From assembly GCF_014647035.1 (NCBI RefSeq), contig NZ_BMOK01000009.1:62001-126000 (forward strand): a DNA stretch of 64,000 nt, given 5' to 3'. Numbering within the stretch: the stretch's first letter is position 1; every line of letters starts with the position of its first letter. Both the position numbers and the translations under genes were made by a program. Under the pieces are notes generated by a model that did not search any database, was not told where the DNA came from, and saw nothing but the letters and a program-made list of their open reading frames with translations. Positions 41,250 to 48,982 of this stretch are shown piece after piece. Source of the DNA: Sporolactobacillus putidus (GTDB lineage: Bacteria > Bacillota > Bacilli > Bacillales > Sporolactobacillaceae).

Positions 41250-42229
41250 GGTTTGCCTGCTTCCCGCCGCTGGATATAGGCTTTTATTTCCTCTATCGGC
41301 AAATCAACTTGTTTGTCTATCTCTTCTAAGGTTCTACCCTCATTACGAAGTTTCAAAGCCTTCTTCATGCGATTTGTATAAGCCATTTCACAGCTAGATC
41401 GACTATGAAAGGGCAGAGGGGGGCAAAACTTCATTCCTTTGTAGGTCACTTCAAAAATATGGCCACAGTATTTACAGCGCTGGAACTCAGCATGTCCTGC
41501 TAATGCTCTAATCATCTGTAAATAAGCAATATCAAATAAATTGGTGAATGTAGCTTTCGGAGTGAAATTGCCCTCTTTGTCAACTTCTAATGTATAGGAT
41601 AAATTCATGTGTATTTTCAGCCTGTCGGCAAGCATTATTTTTGCTTCACTGAGTTTCACTGGATATATTTTTCCATTTTTAAAGTGACCAAAGCGATGAT
41701 TCAAAAACCCATAATTGCCAGTAACAATATGTTCTAGTACCTGAAACGCCTGTCTATATTCATTCAATTTATTAAGCAAAGAATTATAGTCACTACACCA
41801 GATACAAAGATCGTCTGATGGAGCAAGATACGGCATGTAAAGTGCATGTTTCTTGCCATTTTCTTCCCAAGTAGGGGCAATCAATCCTGAAGGAATTCCC
41901 CATACTCTCACAAAATTAATAAGCTGTTTTTTATTATCTATTGGCTTTGCTAGTTCTGTGTAAAGCGATGAACCATCCTTTTCAATGCTGTAAGAACGGC
42001 TGTATATATTTCCCCTTTTAGAAATGAACCCGCTGTCAATCTGAGATATATATTTTTCGCTCTCTTTCTGGAGATAAGTAATGATTTTTTCCTTTACATA
42101 GGCAGTTTCTTTTTCGCTTACTTCATCATCAATAAATGATTCATCATCATAGAACTGATATTGATTGAAAACATGTACTTTACCAGTGAATTTCATTCCA
42201 TCAAAGAAATTTTTGATTTTTTTTGCCAT
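41246..42229 (-). CDS. Unknown protein with C-terminal zinc finger, coupled to integrase
   Basis: A 327-residue protein I do not recognise overall. The C-terminal 80 residues hold a zinc site (Cys252, Cys255, Cys269, Cys280 in CKYCGHIFEV and KFCPPLPFHSRSSC), followed by a basic helix TNRMKKALKLRNEG. This is reminiscent of CGNR-type zinc fingers but not identical. The last 25 residues resemble a small HTH (LEEIDKQVDLPIEEI). The N-terminal 240 residues have no motif I can name. It overlaps int by four bases. Possible roles are integration control or host/phage interference. Base composition is more AT-rich than in its neighbours. Confidence 0.7.
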   Translation of the reverse strand: MAKKIKNFFDGMKFTGKVHVFNQYQFYDDESFIDDEVSEKETAYVKEKIITYLQKESEKYISQIDSGFISKRGNIYSRSYSIEKDGSSLYTELAKPIDNKKQLINFVRVWGIPSGLIAPTWEENGKKHALYMPYLAPSDDLCIWCSDYNSLLNKLNEYRQAFQVLEHIVTGNYGFLNHRFGHFKNGKIYPVKLSEAKIMLADRLKIHMNLSYTLEVDKEGNFTPKATFTNLFDIAYLQMIRALAGHAEFQRCKYCGHIFEVTYKGMKFCPPLPFHSRSSCEMAYTNRMKKALKLRNEGRTLEEIDKQVDLPIEEIKAYIQRREAGKP

Positions 42230-42368
42230 GTAGTTTTTTGCCTCATTTCATTAAAAAATGGGTGAATAAGGGGAAAAAAGCAGTTAAAAAACCAATTTCG
42301 TCAGTCATAAAAGTTTATTTATCATTTATCGAACACATAATAACGCGAGAATTTCATTATTTCTCGAG

Positions 42369-42397
42369 TTGAAAACATTTTAGCTGTATTGTATTCT
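42369..42397 (+). promoter_or_regulatory. Promoter of the rightward element operon
   Basis: TTGAAA at 42369-42374, 17 bases, TATTCT at 42392-42397. Just downstream, TGATGATACATCA at 42402-42414 is a palindrome that could be an operator. Confidence 0.6.
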
Positions 42398-42473
42398 ATC
42401 AATGATGATACATCAACAACTACACGGATGACAACTTAATATCGTAAATTCATGCGTTAGGAGGTAATGGAAA

Positions 42474-42674
42474 TTGAAACAGCAAGCAAACAAAGACATA
42501 CGGGAAGCAATAGAGCGGGCGGCTGTGACACACTGGCAGGTTGCTGATGCTATGGGCAAATCACAATACACCCTGTCTATATGGCTTCGCAAGCCTTTGA
42601 AGGGAGAAAAGCGGGAACTGGTTCTGTCTGCGATCAAGAAGGCAAAAAGAGAATACGGAGAGGATGCAGAATGA
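42474..42674 (+). CDS. Small HTH DNA-binding protein (Cro-like)
   Basis: A 66-residue protein beginning at a TTG with AGGAGGT seven bases upstream. The segment THWQVADAMGKSQYTLSIWL reads as a helix-turn-helix. It is the first gene of the replication operon and its stop overlaps the excisionase start (ATGA). Its role in controlling the operon is inferred from position. Confidence 0.7.
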   Translation: MKQQANKDIREAIERAAVTHWQVADAMGKSQYTLSIWLRKPLKGEKRELVLSAIKKAKREYGEDAE

Positions 42675-42850
42675 CAGACATTAACCGTACTGTCCTAACG
42701 GCAGATGAAGTAGGGGAATTACTAGGCTTCCGGCGGGACTTCATTTATGACCTATGCCGGCGCGGAGAGATTCCATATAAGAAGATCGGCCGCCGCTATT
42801 ATCGGTTCAATCGTGCGGACATTGAAAAATGGCTGCATGAACAAGGCTGA
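42671..42850 (+). CDS. Excisionase-like MerR-fold protein
   Basis: A 59-residue winged-helix protein of the excisionase family: LTADEVGELLGFRRDFIYDL, then CRRGEIPYKKIGRRYYRF and ADIEKWL. Such proteins direct the integrase toward excision or act as small activators (AlpA-like). It follows the HTH gene with a four-base overlap. Confidence 0.85.
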   Translation: MTDINRTVLTADEVGELLGFRRDFIYDLCRRGEIPYKKIGRRYYRFNRADIEKWLHEQG

Positions 42851-42856
42851 TGCCGC

Positions 42857-43507
42857 ATGGGAGAAGCAGAGCGAGTAGAACAGGCAGTAACGCCTATTCA
42901 GGCGATACACAGCAGCATAACGATTACTGAGGCACTGGAAAGATATGCCGGGGCAAAGATAAACGGCCGGCAGTACCGGAACAAAATGCAGATCCGCTGT
43001 CCATTTCACCAAGATAATAGTCCTTCAATGACGGTTTATCTCGACAGTAACAAGTGCCGATGCTGGAAGGGTGGATGCATAGCGAACAGTCACCCGAACG
43101 ATCAGATAGATGTTGTTCAGATGGCTGAGGGAATAAGCCGGCAGGAAGCCATACACAGGCTATTAACAGACTTAGGCATAAACACTGGGAAAGATTCAAA
43201 GATTGCCATTGAGGAAGCCCAGAGGCGGGCAGCGATTGATGCAGACTGCCGAGAAGCATTGAAGGCTATTCAGAAGCTGAAAGATGAACTGGACTTTTCA
43301 TTCATGGACGTATTCAGAAAGCAGTACAAACCGATTGACTGGGGAAGTGATGCAATGGCGGATGAAGTAACCGGAACTTACAGCAGATTCTATGACAGGC
43401 TTCAAATAGCCGGGTTTAATCTCGAGGCAGCGGAAAATGAACAAGAAAAAAGATCCGCACTGAGGGCAGCAGGGCAGATCACGAAAGAGGTGAAACAAGT
43501 TGGGTAA
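42857..43507 (+). CDS. CHC2 zinc-finger primase-like protein
   Basis: A 216-residue protein. The N-terminal third is a CHC2-type zinc finger: IRCPFHQDNSPSMTVY, NKCRCWKGGCIANSHP, then IDVVQMAEGISRQEAI. This is the template-binding module of DnaG-type primases. The TOPRIM catalytic domain is missing, and the rest is helical and charged. It may work with the following ATPase as a split primase-helicase. It ends eight bases inside the next gene. Confidence 0.8.
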   Translation: MGEAERVEQAVTPIQAIHSSITITEALERYAGAKINGRQYRNKMQIRCPFHQDNSPSMTVYLDSNKCRCWKGGCIANSHPNDQIDVVQMAEGISRQEAIHRLLTDLGINTGKDSKIAIEEAQRRAAIDADCREALKAIQKLKDELDFSFMDVFRKQYKPIDWGSDAMADEVTGTYSRFYDRLQIAGFNLEAAENEQEKRSALRAAGQITKEVKQVG

Positions 43508-45494
43508 TTTAAGTCAGAAAGTAAAGAGAAAATACTTACGTTCGCTTAATAACTACCCTGATTCTATCACCAGAGGCGGGAATCATCAATTCAAGCAAGT
43601 TCCGCTCAGTGATGAACTGAAGCAGGCAGTTCACAAGGGAATGAAGGGGAAGGCTGACCCCAATATTGACAGTATGATGAACAATATCCCGCCTGAACAG
43701 CACCGGGAAGCAGAGCCAATAGAACCGGCTACGAGTCCCCAACGGCAGGCAGTTGAAACAAAAAAGCAGAAAGAACAGCAAGGGAACAGTGAGGAAGAAG
43801 CAAAAAAAGAATCACAGTCAACCAAGATAGTTAAATTAACTTCACAGGTCGAACTTTTCCATACTGAAGATGATAATGCATACGGAAGATTCAAAACCGG
43901 CGGGCATGTTGAGACTTGGCCCATTCGCAGTACTGGGTTCAGCAGATGGCTAAAGGGAAAATATTTAAACGTTTATCATACAGCCGTAAGTAAGCAGGGT
44001 TATGAAGATGCAATAGGAACAATCGAAGCAATGGCACAATTTGATGACGAGGGAGAAGTTAAGCCTGTTAAAAAGGTTTATAAACGTATTGCAGAAAAGG
44101 ATGGAGAAATTTTCATTGACCTTTGCAACGATAAATGGCAAGCCGTCAAGATCAATAGTGACGGATGGGAAATAACAGACCTTCCCCCGGTTTACTTTAT
44201 CCGGTCAAATATTGAGCAGCCTATGCCGATGCCTGAAAAAGGCGGGAGCATAGATATACTTAAACCATTTATCAACCATCGTTCAGAGCATGAATGGAAG
44301 ATGATTGTTGCCTGGATGATTGCCTCTTTAAGACCCGGCTATCCTTACCCGATACTCACAATTCAAGGCGAACAAGGCAGCGCTAAAAGTACAGTAACGC
44401 GGGCATTGAAAGAACTCATTGACCCGGACACGCAACTAAAACGATCACTCCCTAAGAATGAAAAAGACATGTTCATTGCCGCTAAAAACTCATGGGTTCT
44501 TCCGTTTGATAATCTAAGCGGTATATCTAATGCGATTAGTGACATTCTCTGCCGTATCTCTACCGGCAGCAGCTTTGCAACTAAAACCCTGTACACGAAC
44601 GATGAAGAATTTACTTTCAGTGCAATGCAGCCAATTATCCTTAATGGGATAGACGATATAGCGCAAAGAAACGACTTACTGGATCGGTCAATCATAGTCT
44701 ATCTCCCGCCCATTGATAACAAGAAAAGACAATATGAGCGTGAGTTCTGGAAAGAGTTTGAAAAAGTTAAGCCTAAAGTTTTAGGCGCTGTGTTTGATGC
44801 AATCAGCGGAGCCATAAAAGCACTTCCGAAAACAAAACTCAGTGAGAAGCCAAGAATGGCAGACTTTGCACAATGGGCAACAGCCGCAGAGAAAGCCTTA
44901 GGGTGGGAAAAAGGCGAGTTCATGAGATCATATATGGCAAACAATCAAGAAGCCATTGAACAGGGAATAGAAGCCAATCCGTTTGCCGATGCAATCATTC
45001 AGTTTATGGAAGAAAACAACGAGTTTGTCGGGAATGCAACAAAGCTAATAGAAAAGCTGAAGAATGGGGCTTATGTTGACGAACAGACAGTAAAAAGTAA
45101 GACGGCGTTTCCGTCGAGCAAGAACGTGAGGAAGTGGCTGCGCCGTATCAATCCATATCTGAGAAACAAGAGAATACGTTATACGGAATACGAGAACAGA
45201 AAGAGAAGGACTTTGAAATTAGACAAGGTACCGCAAAAATCGTCACCATCGTCACCATCGTCACCGAAAGCCTCGCAAGCCCCGGTACAAAGGCATTTTC
45301 AGGGTTACGATAATGGTTACGATAATTCAAAGGGTTACGCAAAGATCGTCACCGGTTACGATAATAAAAAATTATCGTCACCCCAAAAAGCCTATAAGAC
45401 CGGCAAAGGTGACGATGGTTACGCAAGTTACGATAATTCCGGTGCTTTTTCTGATATTAACAAAAAGCAGCAAAACGGGGCATGGAAAATATGA
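43500..45494 (+). CDS. AAA+ replication ATPase / virus-type helicase of the element
   Basis: A 664-residue protein with a TTG start and AGAGGTGA upstream. The ATPase region begins near residue 265; Walker A is IQGEQGSAKST (~288-298), followed by an acidic strand (VLPFDNLSG) and an arginine finger region (LNGIDDIAQRNDLLDRS). The layout is that of phage and plasmid superfamily 3-like or D5-type helicases. The N-terminal 250 residues are unassigned. The C-terminal ~85 residues are low-complexity (SSPSSPS, GYDNGYDNSKGY), because they are encoded by iteron-like DNA. Confidence 0.82.
   Translation: MGNLSQKVKRKYLRSLNNYPDSITRGGNHQFKQVPLSDELKQAVHKGMKGKADPNIDSMMNNIPPEQHREAEPIEPATSPQRQAVETKKQKEQQGNSEEEAKKESQSTKIVKLTSQVELFHTEDDNAYGRFKTGGHVETWPIRSTGFSRWLKGKYLNVYHTAVSKQGYEDAIGTIEAMAQFDDEGEVKPVKKVYKRIAEKDGEIFIDLCNDKWQAVKINSDGWEITDLPPVYFIRSNIEQPMPMPEKGGSIDILKPFINHRSEHEWKMIVAWMIASLRPGYPYPILTIQGEQGSAKSTVTRALKELIDPDTQLKRSLPKNEKDMFIAAKNSWVLPFDNLSGISNAISDILCRISTGSSFATKTLYTNDEEFTFSAMQPIILNGIDDIAQRNDLLDRSIIVYLPPIDNKKRQYEREFWKEFEKVKPKVLGAVFDAISGAIKALPKTKLSEKPRMADFAQWATAAEKALGWEKGEFMRSYMANNQEAIEQGIEANPFADAIIQFMEENNEFVGNATKLIEKLKNGAYVDEQTVKSKTAFPSSKNVRKWLRRINPYLRNKRIRYTEYENRKRRTLKLDKVPQKSSPSSPSSPKASQAPVQRHFQGYDNGYDNSKGYAKIVTGYDNKKLSSPQKAYKTGKGDDGYASYDNSGAFSDINKKQQNGAWKI
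45239..45437. repeat. Iteron-like repeat cluster in the 3' end of the helicase gene
   Basis: Twelve copies of a 9-base unit GGTNACGAT (some GGTTACGCA), in both orientations. Reverse copies ATCGTCACC are at 45239, 45248, 45257, 45345 and 45374. Forward copies start at 45303, 45315, 45333, 45354, 45408, 45417 and ~45426. The pair at 45354-45382 forms a near-perfect inverted repeat around AAAAA. This is a plausible replication origin. Confidence 0.75.
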
Positions 45495-45904
45495 ATGCTG
45501 ATGAAATCATCCGTTCCGCAGAGAAAGAAGGCTGTGCCTTATCCGTTGAAAATGGATATTTAAAGGGCAGTAAACAAATACCGTCACGGTTGATGGAGTC
45601 TCTAAAGGCAAACAAGCAATCAATCATTGAATACCTGTCACGTGACAGCAAAGCACGGGCAGCGGGCTTCATGGTCGGTGTGCCTGGCGAACTCTACACC
45701 CTGTCAGTATCCCGCCGCGCGGACATATTCATTGAGCAGATAAACGGTGTATGGACGGCGTACAGGTCAACGTATATCACAGGCCGCCCAGTAAATGCCT
45801 ATTCAAAGACTATTGCCACTGGGGAAACGCTGGACTATGTTCTGATGAAAGCCAAAGGGTACCTACAATATATAGACCGGTTCAGGCAACGTAAAAGAAA
45901 GTAG
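45482..45904 (+). CDS. Phage-type protein with TubC-like N-terminal domain
   Basis: A 140-residue protein. The first ~52 residues (MNADEIIRSAEKEGCALSVE, then SRLMESLKANKQSIIEYL) resemble the TubC N-terminal docking fold, which also occurs in small proteins of phages and integrated elements. The C-terminal part is basic and not recognised. It overlaps the helicase gene by 13 bases. The start could also be the ATG at 45491. Confidence 0.65.
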   Translation: MENMNADEIIRSAEKEGCALSVENGYLKGSKQIPSRLMESLKANKQSIIEYLSRDSKARAAGFMVGVPGELYTLSVSRRADIFIEQINGVWTAYRSTYITGRPVNAYSKTIATGETLDYVLMKAKGYLQYIDRFRQRKRK

Positions 45905-46171
45905 ACGGACTATAACAGGCTATTACAGATCAAAGCAAACTGTATCAATCAAGGGCAAAAAGCAGGCAAAAAACAGCGGATTAGTACAGCTATTTCACAA
46001 ACTTATCAACCGGCATAAATTGCAAGTGCTGGAACCCGCAACGCAAGGGCATTTATGACATTACTACGTATAATAAACATTTTACGCAGTAATCTATGGC
46101 CTTCACATTACTAAGGAATTCTACAATGGCAGATTACTATATCTTGTATCCATCTGAGGAGGAGAAACGGA
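45905..46171. other. Intergenic segment in the element
   Basis: No gene is seen. It contains a stretch at 46020-46056 (GCAACGCAAGGGCATTT) similar to DNA near the iterons (45270-45305) and at 47711-47745, plus AT-rich DNA. A promoter for the 46172 gene may lie near 46060-46110. Confidence 0.4.
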
Positions 46172-46378
46172 ATGGAAGAGAAAATGCACATTGACTATGA
46201 ACGGAAACAGGTTACAGCACCGATTACTTCGGACGGGGTAAAGGTCATTATTATTTCTGACGGGGATGCCCAATGTTATGACGTTCCGGACTTCGGAGAA
46301 ATAACAGTTAAGACACAGGGCGGACATGCGGGAGTTATCAAAACTGTTTCCACCTACAAATGGGGAGAACAGCAATGA
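46172..46378 (+). CDS. Small phage-type protein, possibly DUF3954-like
   Basis: A 68-residue, mostly beta-strand protein (QVTAPITSDGVKVIIIS, FGEITVKTQGGHAGVIKTV). GAGGAGGAG precedes the ATG. The layout resembles the DUF3954 proteins of Bacillus phages but I cannot confirm it. It overlaps the nuclease gene by four bases. Confidence 0.6.
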   Translation: MEEKMHIDYERKQVTAPITSDGVKVIIISDGDAQCYDVPDFGEITVKTQGGHAGVIKTVSTYKWGEQQ

Positions 46379-46908
46379 TTGCGCCGCTCTATCAGTTCAC
46401 AGATGCAGAAGTGAAGAAGCTGCTGAATTCACTGGTTATTATCGTAGACACGCGGGAGCAGCAGAACGAACACATCACCGCTTACCTGAGCAAGAAAGGC
46501 GTGCCTTACAAAGTTAAGAAACTGGATCATGGGGATTACAGCGCCCTGCTTCCCGCCGCGCCTGACATGGGCATAGCAAGGCCGATGCACTTTGACATAG
46601 CCATTGAACGGAAGAACAGCGTGGATGAACTGGCGGGCAGTATCAAAGATCGTAACCGGTTTGAAAATGAATTCTACCGGGCCAGAAACAGCCGTTTTGT
46701 CTTGATGGTTGAAGATGCGGACGGATACGAAAATATTATCATGCACCGATACCGCAGCCAGTATAAGCCGCTGTCATTGTTAGGATCGCTAAAGACCTTT
46801 GAAGCTAGATATGGCTTTACAACGGCGTTCATCAAGAAAGAAATGGCCGGAAACTTTATCTACTACCACTTATATTATTATGTGCGGGACGCACTGAAAG
46901 AAGGGTAA
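46375..46908 (+). CDS. ERCC4-domain nuclease
   Basis: A 177-residue nuclease of the XPF/ERCC4 fold. Catalytic elements in order: IIVDTREQQNEH near residue 23, DHGDYSALLP, FDIAIERKNSVDEL (the ERK motif), and KDRNRFENEFYRA. Such stand-alone nucleases occur in phages and islands and cleave branched DNA. I start at the ATG at 46375, with GGGGAGA upstream, giving an ATGA overlap with the preceding gene. A role in processing element replication intermediates is inference. Confidence 0.85.
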   Translation: MIAPLYQFTDAEVKKLLNSLVIIVDTREQQNEHITAYLSKKGVPYKVKKLDHGDYSALLPAAPDMGIARPMHFDIAIERKNSVDELAGSIKDRNRFENEFYRARNSRFVLMVEDADGYENIIMHRYRSQYKPLSLLGSLKTFEARYGFTTAFIKKEMAGNFIYYHLYYYVRDALKEG

Positions 46909-46910
46909 AC

Positions 46911-47534
46911 ATGGGATCACTAACAATGACAGAATGCTATATCAGGGCACTGATTCGATTACAACCCGCCATTAACCAGGTGGACATTGACCGGCGGGAC
47001 GCTCAGAGCATGGAAACCGTGAAGAAAATGATACTCCTGTTTGTGAAATTCATTAACAGCCGGCCAGAACGGAAAGTCTTCACGCCGGAGGAATCACGGG
47101 ATGACTTCGACACTGTGGAAATGGTGAAGCAGAACATGGCCATGCTTACACCGGCAGAGTTTATGAACCTGTTCCCACTCAAGAAACAATACGACGGGGC
47201 AAGGTACGAGATGAAAGACTATTTCACCGCGCGGGAATACATTGATAAGCTGGATCAGGATAAGCCTATCGGAGAGGGCATAGACAGCTTCCTATGGGAA
47301 TACTGGAACAATGATATAACCATGTTCAACGTACGCTGTATGGCCGCCCTGAGTGACCTCATGAGGGCAGAAACCGGGCAATCACTGGGTGAAGCCTTTG
47401 CTGAGAAGTTCGGCATCAAAACCTATGAAATGCACACAGACGCGGCGGGAAAACAGTTCATTCAGGACAGCGAGACGGGGGCGACGGCACGAGTACGCAA
47501 ACCGTGGCCACGTTATCTCCGGCCGGTAAAATGA
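46911..47534 (+). CDS. Unknown phage-type protein
   Basis: A 207-residue hydrophilic, mainly helical protein (KKMILLFVKFINSRPERKVF, MKDYFTAREYIDKLDQDK, ALSDLMRAETGQSLGEAF). It starts two bases after the nuclease stop, so it is the last gene of the rightward operon. I do not recognise a family. A small accessory role in replication or packaging is possible but unproven. Confidence 0.55.
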   Translation: MGSLTMTECYIRALIRLQPAINQVDIDRRDAQSMETVKKMILLFVKFINSRPERKVFTPEESRDDFDTVEMVKQNMAMLTPAEFMNLFPLKKQYDGARYEMKDYFTAREYIDKLDQDKPIGEGIDSFLWEYWNNDITMFNVRCMAALSDLMRAETGQSLGEAFAEKFGIKTYEMHTDAAGKQFIQDSETGATARVRKPWPRYLRPVK

Positions 47535-47913
47535 AGGCAGACCGTAAGAAAACGTAAGGTTGTAGCCTTAGAAATCCTTAGATGTTTTTGCAACCCATGC
47601 TAAGAAATGCTAAGGTTTTCGGAACGTTATTCAATTTTACAGAACGGAACAGCCGCACACAAAACGTTGCATTTCCAAAACAAACAAATGCGGGAAAATG
47701 GTACAGCAAAGCCTTGCAAGCCCCTGACAGTAGGGCATTTCCGGTTATTTATTCGGAGCGTTGCTGCACATTTTAATTGCAGTACTCGAATGTTGTACTC
47801 CGAAAAAAGTACTACAAACGCTGCAACCTTTTTCATAGAACGTTGCAAGGGTTGCAGCCCAAAATAAAAAGACTGCCGATAGAGACATTTCCTACCGGCA
47901 AATCTTTTTGATC
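47535..47913. other. Repeat-rich gap between convergent element genes
   Basis: No gene is supported. It contains several variants of AACGTTGCA/TTGCAAC (around 47587, 47664, 47758, 47818 and 47839-47857). An inverted pair CCTTAGAAATCCTTAG / CTAAGAAATGCTAAGG lies at about 47568-47616. Another stretch at 47711-47745 resembles the DNA next to the iterons. The right end is the shared terminator. Confidence 0.5.
47866..47909. terminator. Bidirectional terminator between convergent element genes
   Basis: AAAAAGACTGCCGATAG and CCTACCGGCAAATCTTTTT form an imperfect stem with A and T flanks. It ends the 46911 gene and the minus-strand regulator at 47914. Confidence 0.7.
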
Positions 47914-48303
47914 TTATCTCCATCCTAACTCATGCTGAGTTTTTAAAATGATTGCCTTTCTCCATTGCAGCGCTTTATATCTGTTTATGCCCATCTGCGC
48001 CGCGACTTCATACCATTTAAGCGGATTGTCATTCCAATACAGAAGGCGGGCAAACTCTTTCAGTTCAGCAGGGCTTTCATCGTACACTCTTTCTATGGCA
48101 TTCAGCACCTTTTCCATATACTCAAGCCTTTTTCCGGCGGCTGAAAAGGTGCTATTTGGAAATAGGTCTGTCATTTCAACGGTTCCATTATTCAAGTTGT
48201 TCAGTGTTTCAATATTCGTCTTATAGTCCCGCCATTCCTGCTCTGCATGAAGAAATCTAGCCTTCTCGACTTTAGCTGCCTTTGTGCTTGCCGGCTTGCT
48301 CAT
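47914..48303 (-). CDS. Phage-type transcription regulator (RinA/ArpU-like)
   Basis: A 129-residue protein with a helical N terminus and a C-terminal sigma-4-like HTH (PLKWYEVAAQMGINRYKALQ, followed by WRKAIILKTQHELGW). Phage late-gene activators of the RinA and ArpU groups have this plan. Its start overlaps the repressor stop (ATGA), so the two are made together. The activator role is inference. Confidence 0.65.
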   Translation of the reverse strand: MSKPASTKAAKVEKARFLHAEQEWRDYKTNIETLNNLNNGTVEMTDLFPNSTFSAAGKRLEYMEKVLNAIERVYDESPAELKEFARLLYWNDNPLKWYEVAAQMGINRYKALQWRKAIILKTQHELGWR

Positions 48304-48605
48304 GGCTTATCTGACAGGCCATTGATGAATAGGGCAAGCTGTTTCTTCTTTTCCTCAGACAGGCCGCTGATGGCTTCTAACACGCTCATATCCACCGGCT
48401 TTAAGTCGGTCTGGAAGAATTGAGCAAGTGTAATGCCGATAGCCTCACAAATCGTTTCAAGCGTTTCCAGTGATACGCCTGTTTTATTGCTTTCTACTTT
48501 TGAAAGATAGCCCTTGCTGACCTTAAGCGTATCTGCTAAATCAACGGCCTTCAATCCATGTTCTAGCCGTATATCTTTTATTCTTTTTCCTACGTTAAAT
48601 TTCAT
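48300..48605 (-). CDS. XRE-family repressor of the element
   Basis: A 101-residue regulator. The N-terminal HTH_3 domain reads KRIKDIRLEHGLKAVDLADT and LKVSKGYLSKVESNKTG. The rest is a short helical dimerisation tail. I start at the ATG at 48605, with AAGGAAGTG upstream, not the ATG at 48662. It is divergent from the small-gene operon, and two palindromes flank the shared promoter region. It is most likely the master repressor. Confidence 0.88.
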   Translation of the reverse strand: MKFNVGKRIKDIRLEHGLKAVDLADTLKVSKGYLSKVESNKTGVSLETLETICEAIGITLAQFFQTDLKPVDMSVLEAISGLSEEKKKQLALFINGLSDKP

Positions 48606-48644
48606 CGTGTCACTTCCTTTTAGGTAATTATACCATAATAAATA

Positions 48645-48657
48645 TGCTTCTAAAGCA
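48645..48657. promoter_or_regulatory. Repressor operator O1
   Basis: TGCTTCTAAAGCA, a palindrome with GCTT/AAGC arms. It overlaps the probable -35 region of the repressor promoter (-10 TATAAT at 48632-48627 on the minus strand) and lies just upstream of the rightward -35. Confidence 0.75.
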
Positions 48658-48666
48658 AACATACGC

Positions 48667-48695
48667 TTGAATAATATTACTTAAAGGCATACTAT
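48667..48695 (+). promoter_or_regulatory. Rightward promoter between the two operators
   Basis: TTGAAT at 48667-48672, 17 bases, TACTAT at 48690-48695. The two identical-type palindromes at 48645 and 48709 bracket it. Confidence 0.65.
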
Positions 48696-48708
48696 TAATA
48701 TATAAGTT

Positions 48709-48721
48709 TGCTTGTAAAGCA
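48709..48721. promoter_or_regulatory. Repressor operator O2
   Basis: TGCTTGTAAAGCA, the second copy of the palindrome (one base different from O1), centred 64 bases away and located at the start of the rightward transcript. Confidence 0.75.
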
Positions 48722-48740
48722 TACAAGGGAGGCGATGACC

Positions 48741-48818
48741 ATGTGGCAGATAATCGCAGCTTACATTCTGGCAATGATTGTTTATGGCTGGTACGACGGA
48801 AGGAGGCGGGAACGTTGA
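48741..48818 (+). CDS. 25-residue membrane peptide
   Basis: A 25-codon frame, MWQIIAAYILAMIVYGWYDG then RRRER, directly behind GGGAGGCGATGACC. It has a single hydrophobic helix with a basic tail. It is the first gene under the repressor-controlled promoter and overlaps the next small gene. Such peptides in phages may be holin-like or regulatory. The function is unknown. Confidence 0.65.
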   Translation: MWQIIAAYILAMIVYGWYDGRRRER

Positions 48819-48982
48819 AAGATTTTCTGGTATCTCTGCTTGCATTTCTTATTATGGCTGTCTTCCTTATCGGGCTTGATGCAGTAATCCGTGAAGCCAT
48901 TTCACAGGCATTAAAGGGCGCGGCTGCACTGAAGGCAATGAAAGCCAACAGGAAAGCCCGCGAGGAGATGAACCGGAGATGA
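48815..48982 (+). CDS. Small membrane protein (55 aa)
   Basis: It starts with TTG at 48815, with AAGGAGGCGG upstream. One long hydrophobic segment (FLVSLLAFLIMAVFLIGLDA) is followed by a basic, helical tail (KAMKANRKAREEMNRR). It overlaps the preceding peptide gene and the following gene (ATGA). Family unknown; it sits in a translationally coupled set of tiny early genes. Confidence 0.65.
   Translation: MKDFLVSLLAFLIMAVFLIGLDAVIREAISQALKGAAALKAMKANRKAREEMNRR

Noticed and set aside
45239..45437. CRISPR array
   Set aside because: The repeats are 9-12 bases, in both orientations, without regular spacers, and lie in a coding frame; iteron-like, not CRISPR.
47559..47616. Small RNA or terminator from the CCTTAG/CTAAGG inverted pair
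   Set aside because: The pairing is imperfect with a large loop and no T run; kept only as a repeat note.
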